Source of the DNA: an uncultured candidate division WPS-2 bacterium
GTDB taxonomy: Bacteria > Vulcanimicrobiota > Vulcanimicrobiia > Vulcanimicrobiales > Vulcanimicrobiaceae
NCBI GenBank assembly: GCA_937927945.1
Contig: CALEYW010000006.1
Coordinates: 109,539-173,538, forward strand
Reading direction: 5' to 3'
DNA: 64,000 bases
Part shown: positions 17,702-27,250 of the stretch, piece by piece
How the letters are laid out: each line of letters opens with the position of its first letter
How positions within the stretch are numbered: the first letter of the stretch is position 1
The notes under the pieces: model-generated
Databases searched by the model: none
The model's input: only the letters and a program-made list of their open reading frames with translations
Told to the model about the DNA's origin: nothing
Program-made: the position numbers and the translations under genes

Positions 17702-18681
17702 CGTCGGGAGTTCGTGCCAGCGTCGTGATTCCGGCATACAACGCCAAACGCTTCATCGGCGGCGCCGTCGCATCCGCACTCGCGCAGACGATGCGGGACA
17801 TCGAGATCATCGTCGTCGACGACGGCTCGCGCGACGGGACTGCGGCGGCGGTGCTGGAAGCCGCCGGCGGGGACCCGCGCGTGCGCGTGATCCGCTACGA
17901 TATGAACCGCGGCGCCGCTCACGCGCGCAACATCGCCCTGGCGATCGCGCGCGGAACCTGGATCGCCCCACTGGACGCGGACGACGCGTTTTCCGCCGAT
18001 CGGCTGGCGCGGCTCATTTCGCTTGCGGAAGCGGTCGACGCCGATTTGCTCGCCGACAACATGCTGCTCGAGGTGCCCGGCATGCCGGCGCTGCCCGCCT
18101 TTCGACACGGTGAACCAAGGCCGCGCCGTCCGCTCAGCTTGCGCCGCTTCTTGGCGCTCGACACGCCGGGATCGGAAGACCTTCCCGCAGGGTTCATGCA
18201 CCCGCTGATGCGGCGCGCCTTCCTCGAGCGGCACGGGTTGAACTATCCCGAGGACATCCACGCCGGCGAGGATTTTCACCTCTACGTCCGCGCGCTGCTG
18301 CGCGGCGCGCGGCTGTTCTGCATCCGCGACGCCTACTATCATGCGCGCATCCGTCCGGACTCGCTATCGCGCGCCGATCCCGAGCGGAACGCCGAGGCGT
18401 TCGGTCGTTCCATCGCGGCGTTGCGCGCCGACGCCGAGTCGCTGGGTCGATACCGGATCTCACACGCGCTCACCCGCCGCGCGGATGCCTTGACGTCGCA
18501 CGCCGAGTATTCGCGTCTCGTCGACGCCCTGCGCGAGCGGCGGCTCGGCGAAGCCCTGCGGCGCTTCCCACTCATCGCGACCCAACGCTACACGTGGCAG
18601 CGATTGCGCGGCGCGCTTGTGCGTCGACTGGTGCCGCGTCGTCCCGGGGCTCTGCGCTCCCTCGGAGGTTCCCGACCGTGA
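17698..18681 (+). CDS. Family 2 glycosyltransferase, copy B of a tandem pair
   Basis: A 327-residue paralogue of the preceding enzyme. SVVIPAYNAKRFIGGAVASA, then VVDDGSRDGT, WIAPLDADDAFSADRLARL and YPEDIHAGEDFHLYVRALL mirror copy A. It likely adds a different sugar or linkage, because the acceptor-side C-terminal portions differ. ATG 17698 overlaps the stop of copy A (ATGA), consistent with coupled translation. Confidence 0.88.
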   Translation: MTSGVRASVVIPAYNAKRFIGGAVASALAQTMRDIEIIVVDDGSRDGTAAAVLEAAGGDPRVRVIRYDMNRGAAHARNIALAIARGTWIAPLDADDAFSADRLARLISLAEAVDADLLADNMLLEVPGMPALPAFRHGEPRPRRPLSLRRFLALDTPGSEDLPAGFMHPLMRRAFLERHGLNYPEDIHAGEDFHLYVRALLRGARLFCIRDAYYHARIRPDSLSRADPERNAEAFGRSIAALRADAESLGRYRISHALTRRADALTSHAEYSRLVDALRERRLGEALRRFPLIATQRYTWQRLRGALVRRLVPRRPGALRSLGGSRP

Positions 18682-20720
18682 CGACCGTCGTCGTGGCACG
18701 CCTTGCGCCGTACCCGCCGCGAAGCGGAAGCCCGCTGCGTACCTGGCTGACGATCCGCGTCCTTGCACGTCAGGGACCCGTGCACGTGTTTTCGGTCGGC
18801 GGTGAGGCGCTTGACGCGGCGATGCCGGGCGTCGAGCGCTGGGTGCACGTGGACGACCGGGCGTATCCGGGCCGCGCGCACGCCGGCCTGCGCCGGCTCG
18901 AAAAGCTGATTCACCCGCGCGAGTTTCCGCTGGAAGACGATCGTGCCACGGACGAGCTTAACCGCCGCCTCACGACGTTCATCGATGAAGCGAACCCCGA
19001 TCTCATCGTGCTCTCCCATTGGGCGGACGCGCTTCCGGCTGCACTTGCCGGCCGCGCGAACGTCGTTCTCGACGTGCACAACATCGAGTCACAGCTCGAC
19101 GAAGATCTGCTCCGCAGCCGCGGTCGCCTGACGCTCGCGATGCGGCTGCGGCTATGGCGGTTTCGGCGGCGCCAGCGACGTCTGTTCCGCAGCGCGCGCC
19201 GCGTTTGGGTTCCAAGCACGGACGACGTGCGCGGGCTCCGGCGTTTGGACCCCGGCCTTGCGACACCGTTCGTGTGGCCCAACGTCGTTGACGTCGAAGA
19301 GTACGCCGACCTGCGCAGCGGAGTGACGCCTCCCCCGGCGGACCTCGCGCCGAACGGTCGCACGCTGGTCTACGTCGGCTGGTACCACTACGTCCCGAAC
19401 GCCCGCGCCGCCGCTACCCTCATCGACCGCCACTTCCCGCGCCTCGCTGCCGAGTTCGGCGACGCCAGGCTGATACTCGTCGGCCGTCAGCCCACCGACG
19501 TCATGCGCGCGGCGGCTGAACGCGATCGCCGAATCATCGTCACCGGCGGCGTTCCGGACGTCCGGCCGTACTTGCGAGTCGCCGACGTGTGCGCGGTTCC
19601 GCTCACCGAAGGCGGCGGGACGCGCTTGAAGATCCTGGAGGCCTTCGCCGCCAAGATCCCCGTCGTCAGCACGACGAAGGGCGCCGAGGGGCTCGACGTC
19701 GCGGACGGCGTGCACCTGATCATCGCGGACGACGACGAGCGCTTTGCGGCGGCGGTAGCGGCGGTCTTCCGCGACCCCGGTGCGGCGCGGGAGCGTGCCG
19801 ACCGCGCCTACGCGTTCGTGCGCGAGCGCTACTCACTCGCGGCGTTAGAACGCAGTCTTCCTGATGCGCTAGGGCCGGTCCCCAGAAACGAACGGGAGAA
19901 CCTCATGTCAGACGAAGTGCCGAAGATTGCTCTGTCGCCCGCGGAAGAGACACGACTCGAAGATGCCCTGCGAGGCGTCGAAGGCTGGCTCGGTCCGATC
20001 GAAGCGCGCCTGCTCTACTGCGGTGTCCGCGATTTTCCGCCGCTCGAGGGGCCCCTGCGCGTCGTCGAGATCGGGTCCTGGAAAGGGCGGTCGACGATCG
20101 CCATGGCGTGCGCCCTCGAGAAGAGGGAAGGTGAAGTCTTTGCCATCGATCCGCACGACACCACGAGCGTCGGATTGATCGACGAGTACGGTGCGGAAGA
20201 TACCTTTGCGGCCTTCACGAACAACGTTCGTCGCGCCGGTGTCGGCGAGCGAATACGCGTCGTGCGAGCGACCTCCAGGGAAGCCGCCCGCGAGGTGCTG
20301 ACACAGCCCGTTCACGTGCTCTTCGTCGACGGCTCGCACCGCTATGAGGACGTGAAGAACGATATCGAGCTCTACTTCCCGTCGCTGGCAAGGCGCTCGG
20401 TCGTAGCGCTCAACGATCCCTCGCGTGAGGGCGTCTATCGCGCTCTTCGCGAGCTCGTCCTCAACCGGCGGGATCTGTACGACGGCTTCGTCGGCGACAA
20501 CACGCTCTTCTTCACGCGCGACGCCGATCGCGTTCGCCGCACCGGCGACCGCATCGCCGCCGCTCGGCTCCGTGCCTTGCTCGTTCTTCGGTACCTCGGG
20601 CAGCGCTATGACGGCATCATCCCCGGCTGGCTCCGAGGGCTGTCGTCGACCGTTGCATACCGGTTGACCGGCTACGCGAGAATGGCTCGGGCCGGCTCGC
20701 GCTTCTCTCCGGGGGGCTAA
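18678..20720 (+). CDS. Two-domain protein: family 4 glycosyltransferase fused to a SAM methyltransferase
   Basis: A 680-residue fusion. Residues about 1-400 are a GT-B glycosyltransferase: VVARLAPYPPRSGSPLRTWL at the start, VVLDVHNIESQLDEDLLRSR, TLVYVGWYHYVPNARAAATL, and PLTEGGGTRLKILEAFAAKI with the donor-site Glu. Residues about 410-600 are a class I methyltransferase of the cephalosporin-hydroxylase/MT24 type: VVEIGSWKGRSTIAMACALE is the SAM motif and VLFVDGSHRYEDVKNDIEL the late acidic motif. It may transfer a sugar and then O-methylate it. GTG 18678 follows CTCGGAGG and overlaps the previous stop. An internal ATG at 19905 has GGGAG eight bases upstream, so the methyltransferase may also be made separately. 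Confidence 0.83.
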   Translation: MTTVVVARLAPYPPRSGSPLRTWLTIRVLARQGPVHVFSVGGEALDAAMPGVERWVHVDDRAYPGRAHAGLRRLEKLIHPREFPLEDDRATDELNRRLTTFIDEANPDLIVLSHWADALPAALAGRANVVLDVHNIESQLDEDLLRSRGRLTLAMRLRLWRFRRRQRRLFRSARRVWVPSTDDVRGLRRLDPGLATPFVWPNVVDVEEYADLRSGVTPPPADLAPNGRTLVYVGWYHYVPNARAAATLIDRHFPRLAAEFGDARLILVGRQPTDVMRAAAERDRRIIVTGGVPDVRPYLRVADVCAVPLTEGGGTRLKILEAFAAKIPVVSTTKGAEGLDVADGVHLIIADDDERFAAAVAAVFRDPGAARERADRAYAFVRERYSLAALERSLPDALGPVPRNERENLMSDEVPKIALSPAEETRLEDALRGVEGWLGPIEARLLYCGVRDFPPLEGPLRVVEIGSWKGRSTIAMACALEKREGEVFAIDPHDTTSVGLIDEYGAEDTFAAFTNNVRRAGVGERIRVVRATSREAAREVLTQPVHVLFVDGSHRYEDVKNDIELYFPSLARRSVVALNDPSREGVYRALRELVLNRRDLYDGFVGDNTLFFTRDADRVRRTGDRIAAARLRALLVLRYLGQRYDGIIPGWLRGLSSTVAYRLTGYARMARAGSRFSPGG

Positions 20721-20728
20721 CGCAGCGC

Positions 20729-22831
20729 GTGTCGTTGAACCTCTCCAGCCGGCTGCGACCGGTTGCGAAACGCTGGTTTCATCCGTGGCGCCACCTCGGT
20801 TCGGCGTCGCACCGTCGCTTGGAGCGTGCCGTTCGCAGCGTCGCTTGGGTCACCATCGACATCTTCGATACAGCAGTCTTCCGGAGCGTTCCCGAGCCCG
20901 AAGACGTTTTCGAGATCGTCGGGATGCGCGCGCGAGGCAGGCCCGGAATGCCTGCCGACGCACGGCATTTTCGGTCGCTGCGGTGCGAGGCGGAACGACG
21001 CGCTCGGGAGGAAGCGCGACGGCTCTCGAAAGCTGAGGAAATCACGCTCGACGCCGTCTACGCGCGGTTGCAGGAGATGCTGCCGGAACTGAACGCCGAG
21101 CAGACGATGCGGGAAGAGCTCGCGGTCGAACGGGCCGTCTGCGTCGTCAACCCGGACATCAAGGCCTTCTACGAGCAACTGCAACGGGAAGGCCGCAACG
21201 TCGCGTTCGTCTCCGATACGTATCTGCCTGCGCAGTTCGTCGAGCATCTGCTGAGCTCGGTCGGCTATCGGGGGCGGCACGGCCTGTTCGTGTCGAGCGA
21301 CCACGACGCGACGAAGACGCACGGCGGCTTGTTTTGCGAAGTGGCCGCGGCGCTCGCAGTCCCTCCCGCGCGAATCTTGCACATCGGCGACAACTTCCGC
21401 TCGGACTTTCGCAACGGCCGCAAAGCGGGGCTGCGGACCTATTGGTATCGGAGAACCGTGCGGCCGCGCGCCGCCTTTCGCGCCGAGCGGACGTTGGCAG
21501 CGAGGGTTCTGGCTCGACTCGAGGCTCTGGCGATCGACGGCGGCGACGGACGAGCCGGCGGCTACGACGCGTTCGCGGCGGGCGTGTGCGGCCCGCTCTT
21601 TCTCGGCTTGACGCAATGGCTGGCGCGTTCCGTCAAGGAGCAGGGCGCCGAGCTCGTCTTGATCTGCGCGCGGGACGGGTACGTCATCCATCAAGTCTAC
21701 GAACGTCTTCGGCGCTGCGGCAGCTTACCGCCGTCGTCGTACTTCATGGCATCGAGGCGTGCGCTCAGCTTCCCCACCGTGACCAGGATCGACGAACGCG
21801 CGCTCGACACGACGCTTTGCGTCGGCGCCGAAGGAGCGCCCGTCCACGCGTTCTTCGAACGCATCGGTCTCGATCTTTCGGCGTTCCCGGCCGAGTTGAC
21901 GGAAGCGGGCTGCGACCCGACGACCAGGGTTGCGACGGCCGCAGACTTCGACGCGCTCCGCCGCTTGTTCGTTCGCCTCGAGCCGTATGTGCTCGAGGCC
22001 GCGGCCGCCGAACGCCCGTTGCTCCTCGACTACTTTCGCTCGATGGGGTTTTCCGCCGACTTCAAACAGCTCGCGTTCTTCGACATCGGATGGGGCGGCT
22101 CGCTGCTCGAAGCGACGTCCTCGCTGGTACGGGAGTTCGGAGCACGCACCGAGTGCCGCGCCTACTACTTGGCTACGGACGAACGCATTCTGAAGCTCCG
22201 TGAAGACGCCGGCAGCGCGACCTCGTGGCTGTCGCACGCCGGGGCTCCCGCCGACGTGCACCGGGCGGTTCACCGGGCGCTTTGGCTGCTGGAAGTGTTC
22301 TTCTGCGCTCCGCACGGTTCCGTACTGGGCTATCGCCGCGACGAAACCGGTGCCGCAGCTCCGGTACTGCGCGAGTTCGATTCGCATTCGCCGCAAGCGC
22401 AGGCCGTTTCGAGCATTCACGAGGCTTCTCTGCGGTTCGTGGATCGATGGATGGCGATCTTCGGCGACGCCGGTCCGGAAATCTCACGAGAAGATGCCTT
22501 CCGACGGCTTCAGCGGTTCGTCGAACGGCCCACGAATGACGAGCTCGCCGCCTTCGGGGAGTTCACGCACCTCGATCACCTCGGATCGACCGCGATCGTG
22601 CGGTCCCTCGCCCCAGCGGTATCGCTCTCGGAGCTCCTCACTCGCCCGAAATCCGTCATCGCTCGCTATCGGAGCAGCTTTTGGAAAGTGGGCTTTCTGC
22701 AGCGCCTGCTCCGCAGCAACGCCGCAGCTCGGGCGCTGCTGTACGCTCTTCTCCAACGGGGACGCGTGCGTTCGGCTTGGCACCGCGTGCGCGCGTTGCT
22801 CACGCTCGAATTCGCATCGAGCCCGTCGTGA
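20729..22831 (+). CDS. HAD-superfamily protein with a C-terminal region found in polysaccharide loci
   Basis: A 700-residue protein. The N-terminal HAD domain shows motif I as WVTIDIFDTAVFR (DxFDT), motif II as FVSDTYLP, and motif IV as ILHIGDNFRSDFRNGRKAG. The remaining 450 residues include LVLICARDGYVIHQVYERLR and AFFDIGWGGSLLEATSSL. I know such long HAD proteins from glycan biosynthesis loci but cannot assign a substrate. Phosphatase or phosphotransferase activity on a sugar phosphate is plausible. GTG 20729 follows the preceding stop by 8 bases. The stop overlaps the next start. Confidence 0.75.
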   Translation: MSLNLSSRLRPVAKRWFHPWRHLGSASHRRLERAVRSVAWVTIDIFDTAVFRSVPEPEDVFEIVGMRARGRPGMPADARHFRSLRCEAERRAREEARRLSKAEEITLDAVYARLQEMLPELNAEQTMREELAVERAVCVVNPDIKAFYEQLQREGRNVAFVSDTYLPAQFVEHLLSSVGYRGRHGLFVSSDHDATKTHGGLFCEVAAALAVPPARILHIGDNFRSDFRNGRKAGLRTYWYRRTVRPRAAFRAERTLAARVLARLEALAIDGGDGRAGGYDAFAAGVCGPLFLGLTQWLARSVKEQGAELVLICARDGYVIHQVYERLRRCGSLPPSSYFMASRRALSFPTVTRIDERALDTTLCVGAEGAPVHAFFERIGLDLSAFPAELTEAGCDPTTRVATAADFDALRRLFVRLEPYVLEAAAAERPLLLDYFRSMGFSADFKQLAFFDIGWGGSLLEATSSLVREFGARTECRAYYLATDERILKLREDAGSATSWLSHAGAPADVHRAVHRALWLLEVFFCAPHGSVLGYRRDETGAAAPVLREFDSHSPQAQAVSSIHEASLRFVDRWMAIFGDAGPEISREDAFRRLQRFVERPTNDELAAFGEFTHLDHLGSTAIVRSLAPAVSLSELLTRPKSVIARYRSSFWKVGFLQRLLRSNAAARALLYALLQRGRVRSAWHRVRALLTLEFASSPS

Positions 22832-23733
22832 GGTCGTGGCTGAGGCGGCTTTTCCCACGCTACACGTTCCGGCGTTTCGCGCTCGACCTCTTGCGCCACG
22901 ACCTTGCGCGAAGGCCGGCATCGATACCCCAACGGATCAATGCGACGAATGCCTTCCTATTTCGACAGTTTTCGAAGACGAAGATGCGCTGCAACATTTG
23001 CGCGACGCTTGGAGCTCCATGGTACGATTTCCCGAACGTGGGGATGCTGCGGGAACAGCGGCTCAACCTCGTCCGCGAGACGCTGCACTGCCGATGCTGC
23101 GGAGCGTGGATGCGCCAGCGGATCATGGCGTACGGCCTGCTGCGGTTCTGCAACGCACGGTTCAACGTCTCGGCGACCAGCATCGAGGAGCTGGCGGAGC
23201 GGATCGGCGAAATCGACATTTTGGACACCGACGACGCGAGCGCGATCAGTGCGCGGCTCCGAGCCAATCGCGCTTACCTCGTATCGACGTACGCGCCGGC
23301 TCTCCCGCTGGGCGATCTCGGTGACGGCCGCTCCAACGTCGACCTCCAAAGCATCCCGTTCCCCGCGGAACGCTTCGACGTCGTTCTGACGTCCGACGTC
23401 ATGGAACACGTCAGGGATTTCGAGCTGGCGCACGCCGAGATCTTCAGATGTCTGAAGCCGGGCGGAGCGCACATCTTCACGGTTCCCTTCGATGAGAACG
23501 CCCTCGAGACGAAGACGCTCATCGATACGAGCTCACCTACGGACGTCTATCTCGAGCGGCCACAAATCCACGGCGATCCTCGATCAGGAGGGATCGCCGC
23601 CTACCGTATCTGCGGAGCCGGCATGATAGAACTCGTGAGGTCCATCGGGTTCGAAGTCGATCTGGTGCGCTTCAGCGATCATCGCAGCGGTATATTCGAC
23701 GGACTCTATTTCGAGGCGAGAAAACCGGCCTGA
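22828..23733 (+). CDS. SAM-dependent methyltransferase with a treble-clef zinc ribbon
   Basis: A 301-residue protein. A four-cysteine zinc site (MRCNICATLG and LHCRCCGAWM) lies at about residues 50-95. The methyltransferase core follows, with no canonical glycine-rich SAM motif but with SNVDLQSIPFPAERFDVVLT and DVMEHVRDFELAHAEIFRCL KPGG, the usual late motifs. The role is probably methylation of a sugar of the exopolysaccharide or capping of its end, as inferred from position. GTG 22828 overlaps the preceding stop (GTGA). This is the last forward gene of the locus, and the next gene is convergent. Confidence 0.78.
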   Translation: MRSWLRRLFPRYTFRRFALDLLRHDLARRPASIPQRINATNAFLFRQFSKTKMRCNICATLGAPWYDFPNVGMLREQRLNLVRETLHCRCCGAWMRQRIMAYGLLRFCNARFNVSATSIEELAERIGEIDILDTDDASAISARLRANRAYLVSTYAPALPLGDLGDGRSNVDLQSIPFPAERFDVVLTSDVMEHVRDFELAHAEIFRCLKPGGAHIFTVPFDENALETKTLIDTSSPTDVYLERPQIHGDPRSGGIAAYRICGAGMIELVRSIGFEVDLVRFSDHRSGIFDGLYFEARKPA

Positions 23734-23792
23734 CGCAGCCTCGGATGCGAGCGACCCTCGTCCCGAACGAGCGCCGGGGAATGCGGAACGGC

Positions 23793-24929
23793 TCATGCGC
23801 TGGCCATCCATAGCGGCCTGGCCGTCGGGCGCTCGAGCCGCTCCCACGCGGCGTTGACGAGCTCGGTGAGCATCGCGCTGAAGCGCTCGTGTCCGAACGT
23901 TTCGGCGTGTGTGCGAATGCGTCCGCGATCGAACGGCAGGCGTTCCAGACGACGGATCGCTTCGACGAAGGCCTCGAGGCTCTGCTCGTCGGCGAAGACG
24001 CCGGTGACGCCGTCGATGATCGTCTCGCGCGCGCCGCCGGCGCCGTAGGCGACGACCGGACGTCCGCACGCCATCATCTCGACCGGCGCCATCCCGAAGT
24101 CCTCGAACGCGGGAAACAGCATGGCGCGTGCCCCTCGCATGAGCGACCCGAGCTCGGCGTCGGAGACGTGCCCGCGATACTCGACGTGCGGCGCACGGAG
24201 CACGTCGCGTCCCGGTCCCGTGCCCACCACGACGAGGCGCCGCCCGAGCACCGCCGTCGCGGCGACGGCAAGGTCGACGCGCTTGTACGGCACCAGTCGC
24301 GACGCGACGAGGTAGTACTCGCCGTCGGCCGCGGCGCCGTGCGGCGTGAAACGCGAGACGTCGATCGGCGGATGGAGCAGCCGGCTGTCGCGGCCGTAAT
24401 GCTTCGCGATCCGTTCGCGCGTCGTCTCGCTGTTCGCGACGAACTCGTCGACGCGCGCCGCAGTGAGGAAGTCCCACGTCCGAAGCCGCCGAAGCATCGC
24501 GCCGGCAAGCGGGCGCGCGGGAGCCGGAATGGTGCGCAGCTCGTCGAAAGGACGCTCCCACAATGCGCGCATCGGCGTGTGGCAGTAGCAGATGTGGTGC
24601 TGGCGCGCGGCGCGTAAGATTCCTTTCGCCGCCGTATGATGCGAGGAGAGGATCACGTCGTAGTCGCTCAGGTCAAAGCTTTCCACGGCTCCCGGATAGA
24701 ACGGAAGGAACCAGCGATGGCGCCGCACCGCCCCGGGAATCCGCGCGAGCGGTGAGGTGCGCACGCGCGGCGCGAGCGACGCCGGGCCGTGGTCTTGGGA
24801 ATACAGAATTGCGAAGATCGGCGCGTCGGGAAAGGTCTGTGCCATCACCTCGACGCAGCGTTCCGCGCCCCCGCGCTGGACGAGGGGATCCGAAACGATC
24901 GCGACGCGCGGACTACGCGACCGCGGCAT
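23793..24929 (-). CDS. Family 4 glycosyltransferase
   Basis: A 378-residue GT-B enzyme. VAIVSDPLVQRGGAERCVEV is the N-terminal motif with the GGAE loop, ICYCHTPMRALWER follows, and YYLVASRLVPYKRVDLAVAA begins the donor domain. MLFPAFEDFGMAPVEMMACG holds the E-x7-E motif. The HTPMRALWE signature resembles mannosyltransferases of capsule loci, which is only a hint. It is the last of three co-directional reverse GT4 genes. Its start overlaps the 3' end of the upstream gene by 17 bases. Confidence 0.87.
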   Translation of the reverse strand: MPRSRSPRVAIVSDPLVQRGGAERCVEVMAQTFPDAPIFAILYSQDHGPASLAPRVRTSPLARIPGAVRRHRWFLPFYPGAVESFDLSDYDVILSSHHTAAKGILRAARQHHICYCHTPMRALWERPFDELRTIPAPARPLAGAMLRRLRTWDFLTAARVDEFVANSETTRERIAKHYGRDSRLLHPPIDVSRFTPHGAAADGEYYLVASRLVPYKRVDLAVAATAVLGRRLVVVGTGPGRDVLRAPHVEYRGHVSDAELGSLMRGARAMLFPAFEDFGMAPVEMMACGRPVVAYGAGGARETIIDGVTGVFADEQSLEAFVEAIRRLERLPFDRGRIRTHAETFGHERFSAMLTELVNAAWERLERPTARPLWMASA

Positions 24930-26049
24930 CGATCACGCGGACGGTTTGCGAGGCGATGTGCGCGGCATCGAAGCGTCCGATTGCCGCGCGTGCCGCGGCG
25001 CGGGCGGCCCGCAGCCGCTCGGGATCGCCCAGGTAGGCGATGATCGCCGCGGCGAACGCGTCTTCATCGCCGGCCGGGACGGCACGCCCCGTGACGTCTT
25101 GAATCAGCGTCTCCGCCGCGCCGCTGTCGTCGAAGCAGACGCTCGGTGTTCCGCACGCGGCCGCCTCGATCACGGCGCGCCCGAACGCCTCGCGCGTCGA
25201 GCAGTTGCAGTTGACGTCGCTGGCGGCGTAGATAGTGGTCACGTCGTCGGTCCACGGCAAGAACACGATCCGATCGTTCAGCGCAAGGCGGTCGGCGAGC
25301 GCGTGCAGCTCGGGGACGAAGTCGGCGTCGCGGAAGACCGGCGCGCCTGCGATCACGAAGCGCGCCGGGACCGACGCGTTGACGCGCGCCGCGATGCGCA
25401 GGAAACGGTCGTGCCCTTTCCAGCGGTTGATGCGGCCGACGAGGGAGACTACCGGAAGATCGTCGGGGAGACCGAGCGCCGCGCGCGCCCCGGCAATTCC
25501 GGGAATCCTGGTGTAGTCGTCGAGGTCGAGCGGTGCGTAAATCACGCTCGTGGGTCCGGCTGCGATCGCATCGGCGACGACCTGCGAGCAGGCAATTCGC
25601 GCGCGCGACCCCAGCCGCGCGGCCACGCGAAGCGCGGTCAGCCCCGTTCCGGCGATGACGTCGTGAAAGTGCATCACGCACGGAATGCCGGCGAGGCGCG
25701 CACCCAGCGCACCGACGAGATGCGCCTTCATCGAATTGGTGTAGAGTACGTCGATGCGGCGACGCGTCAGCAGCCCGGCGAGGCGGCGTGCCGCAGTGGA
25801 TGCCGCGAGGGCCGCGCGGAACCGTAAGCGTTCCCGGGTGCTGTGCCGGATCGCGTCGTGGACCGGAATGATCGCGACGTCCCAGCCGCCGCTGCGAAGG
25901 CGTTGCGCGAACGCGCCGTCCTCGAACAGCACGATCGATGGTTCGATCGCCGCGGGCGGAAGATGTTTCAGCAACGTCGCCAGGGTTTGTTCCGCACCGC
26001 CGGCCGTCGCGCCGACGTGATCGACGAACGCGACGCGCAGCGGCTTCAC
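24913..26049 (-). CDS. Family 4 glycosyltransferase
   Basis: A 378-residue GT-B enzyme. It starts KPLRVAFVDHVGATAGGAEQ (GGAE loop), continues VMHFHDVIAGTGLTAL, and has the donor domain VVSLVGRINRWKGHDRFLRI and NCNCSTREAFGRAVIEAAAC (E-x7-E). GTG 26049 is chosen because it overlaps the stop of the upstream gene (GTGA) and the protein then begins at the usual beta strand. The frame stays open further upstream, but that sequence duplicates the neighbour in another frame. Confidence 0.87.
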   Translation of the reverse strand: MKPLRVAFVDHVGATAGGAEQTLATLLKHLPPAAIEPSIVLFEDGAFAQRLRSGGWDVAIIPVHDAIRHSTRERLRFRAALAASTAARRLAGLLTRRRIDVLYTNSMKAHLVGALGARLAGIPCVMHFHDVIAGTGLTALRVAARLGSRARIACSQVVADAIAAGPTSVIYAPLDLDDYTRIPGIAGARAALGLPDDLPVVSLVGRINRWKGHDRFLRIAARVNASVPARFVIAGAPVFRDADFVPELHALADRLALNDRIVFLPWTDDVTTIYAASDVNCNCSTREAFGRAVIEAAACGTPSVCFDDSGAAETLIQDVTGRAVPAGDEDAFAAAIIAYLGDPERLRAARAAARAAIGRFDAAHIASQTVRVIDAAVA

Positions 26050-27185
26050 GCCGCCGCCCGGTAGACGTCCGCAACGCGCTGGGCAATCGCCGGCCAGGCG
26101 AAGCCGCGCGCGTAGCGGATGCACGCATCCTCCGACGGGAGCGGGATCCGCCCGCTCAGCGCATCCGCCAAGCCGCGCGCGAGGGAGCGTGCGTCGCAGC
26201 CGTCGAGGACGAGCGCCGGGTCGAGCATGCTGACCGTGTCCGGCAGACCGCTGACGGGCGTGACGAGCGTCGGCGTACCGCACGCGAGCGCCTCCAGCGC
26301 GACCAAGCCGAACCCTTCGAGCGACGTCGTCGGCACGACGGCGACGTCGGCAGCGCGATAGAGCGCCGGCAGCAAACCCGGCTCGACGTATCCCGCCAGA
26401 TGCACCCATCGTTCGAGTCCGCGGGCACGCACCTGCGAACGGAACGCCGCCTCGAGCGGGCCCGTCCCTGCGATCACGAGCTGCACGTCGGGAATCACTC
26501 GGCGGAGCGCCTCGACTGCATCGATGAGATTCTCGATCCCTTTCGCGCGCACCAGGCGGCGCACGGTCACAATGGTAGGGCGATCATCGGCCATTCCTAA
26601 GCTTCGACGCACCTCGGCGCGCGGGCGCTCGTCGTGGAACCAATCGACGTCAACACCGCCGGGAACGACCGAGATGACGGCTGGATCGACATGGTACCGC
26701 TCGGCGAGCAGCTGCGCGTACGCCCGCGACAGCACGATGAACCGCGCGCCGCGCGCGTACACGATGCGCTCGAGCAGCTGCTTCGCCGCAACGACCGGTG
26801 CCGACGCGCCTTCCGACGCGCTCTCGAGCGACCACGATCCGTGAAAGTGCACGACGTGCGGCCGCGAACGCAGAGCGTCGAGGACCGGGAAGGCATACGG
26901 AGCGAAATGCGAGACCACGACGTCGCTCTCCGAGAGCGAGCGCGCAACGCTGCGGCGCAACGCGCTCCAGCGCCGCAGCAAGCCCACGTCGTCGGGTGCG
27001 AACGACTCCAGCGCTGCGGCTCCATCGCGTCCGGCGGTGTCGCCGACGACCAGCGCTCGCACGCGCACGCCCTGCGGCGGCAGGGCGCGGAGCAAATTGA
27101 AGAAGTAGACGTCGAGTCCGCCGCCGCGCTCACGCGTACCCGTCATGCCGAGCTGGAGCACGCGGAGCGCAGCGGTCTCTCCCAC
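26046..27185 (-). CDS. Family 4 glycosyltransferase
   Basis: A 379-residue GT-B enzyme and the first gene of the reverse operon. It shows LRVLQLGMTGTRERGGGLDV, HVVHFHGSWSLESASEG, ISVVPGGVDVDWF, TIVTVRRLVRAKGIENLIDA and VPTTSLEGFGLVALEALACG. These are all GT4 landmarks, including the donor-site E-x7-E. It lies 65 bases downstream of the glycosidase-like lipoprotein gene and may be transcribed with it. The three reverse enzymes probably build the same glycan as the forward operon. Confidence 0.87.
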   Translation of the reverse strand: MGETAALRVLQLGMTGTRERGGGLDVYFFNLLRALPPQGVRVRALVVGDTAGRDGAAALESFAPDDVGLLRRWSALRRSVARSLSESDVVVSHFAPYAFPVLDALRSRPHVVHFHGSWSLESASEGASAPVVAAKQLLERIVYARGARFIVLSRAYAQLLAERYHVDPAVISVVPGGVDVDWFHDERPRAEVRRSLGMADDRPTIVTVRRLVRAKGIENLIDAVEALRRVIPDVQLVIAGTGPLEAAFRSQVRARGLERWVHLAGYVEPGLLPALYRAADVAVVPTTSLEGFGLVALEALACGTPTLVTPVSGLPDTVSMLDPALVLDGCDARSLARGLADALSGRIPLPSEDACIRYARGFAWPAIAQRVADVYRAAA

Positions 27186-27250
27186 GGAGTAATCGTAGCG
27201 CGGCGACCGACTGTGCGCCCCCCCGTGATCGGTGGATGTTTAGCAGGTTG

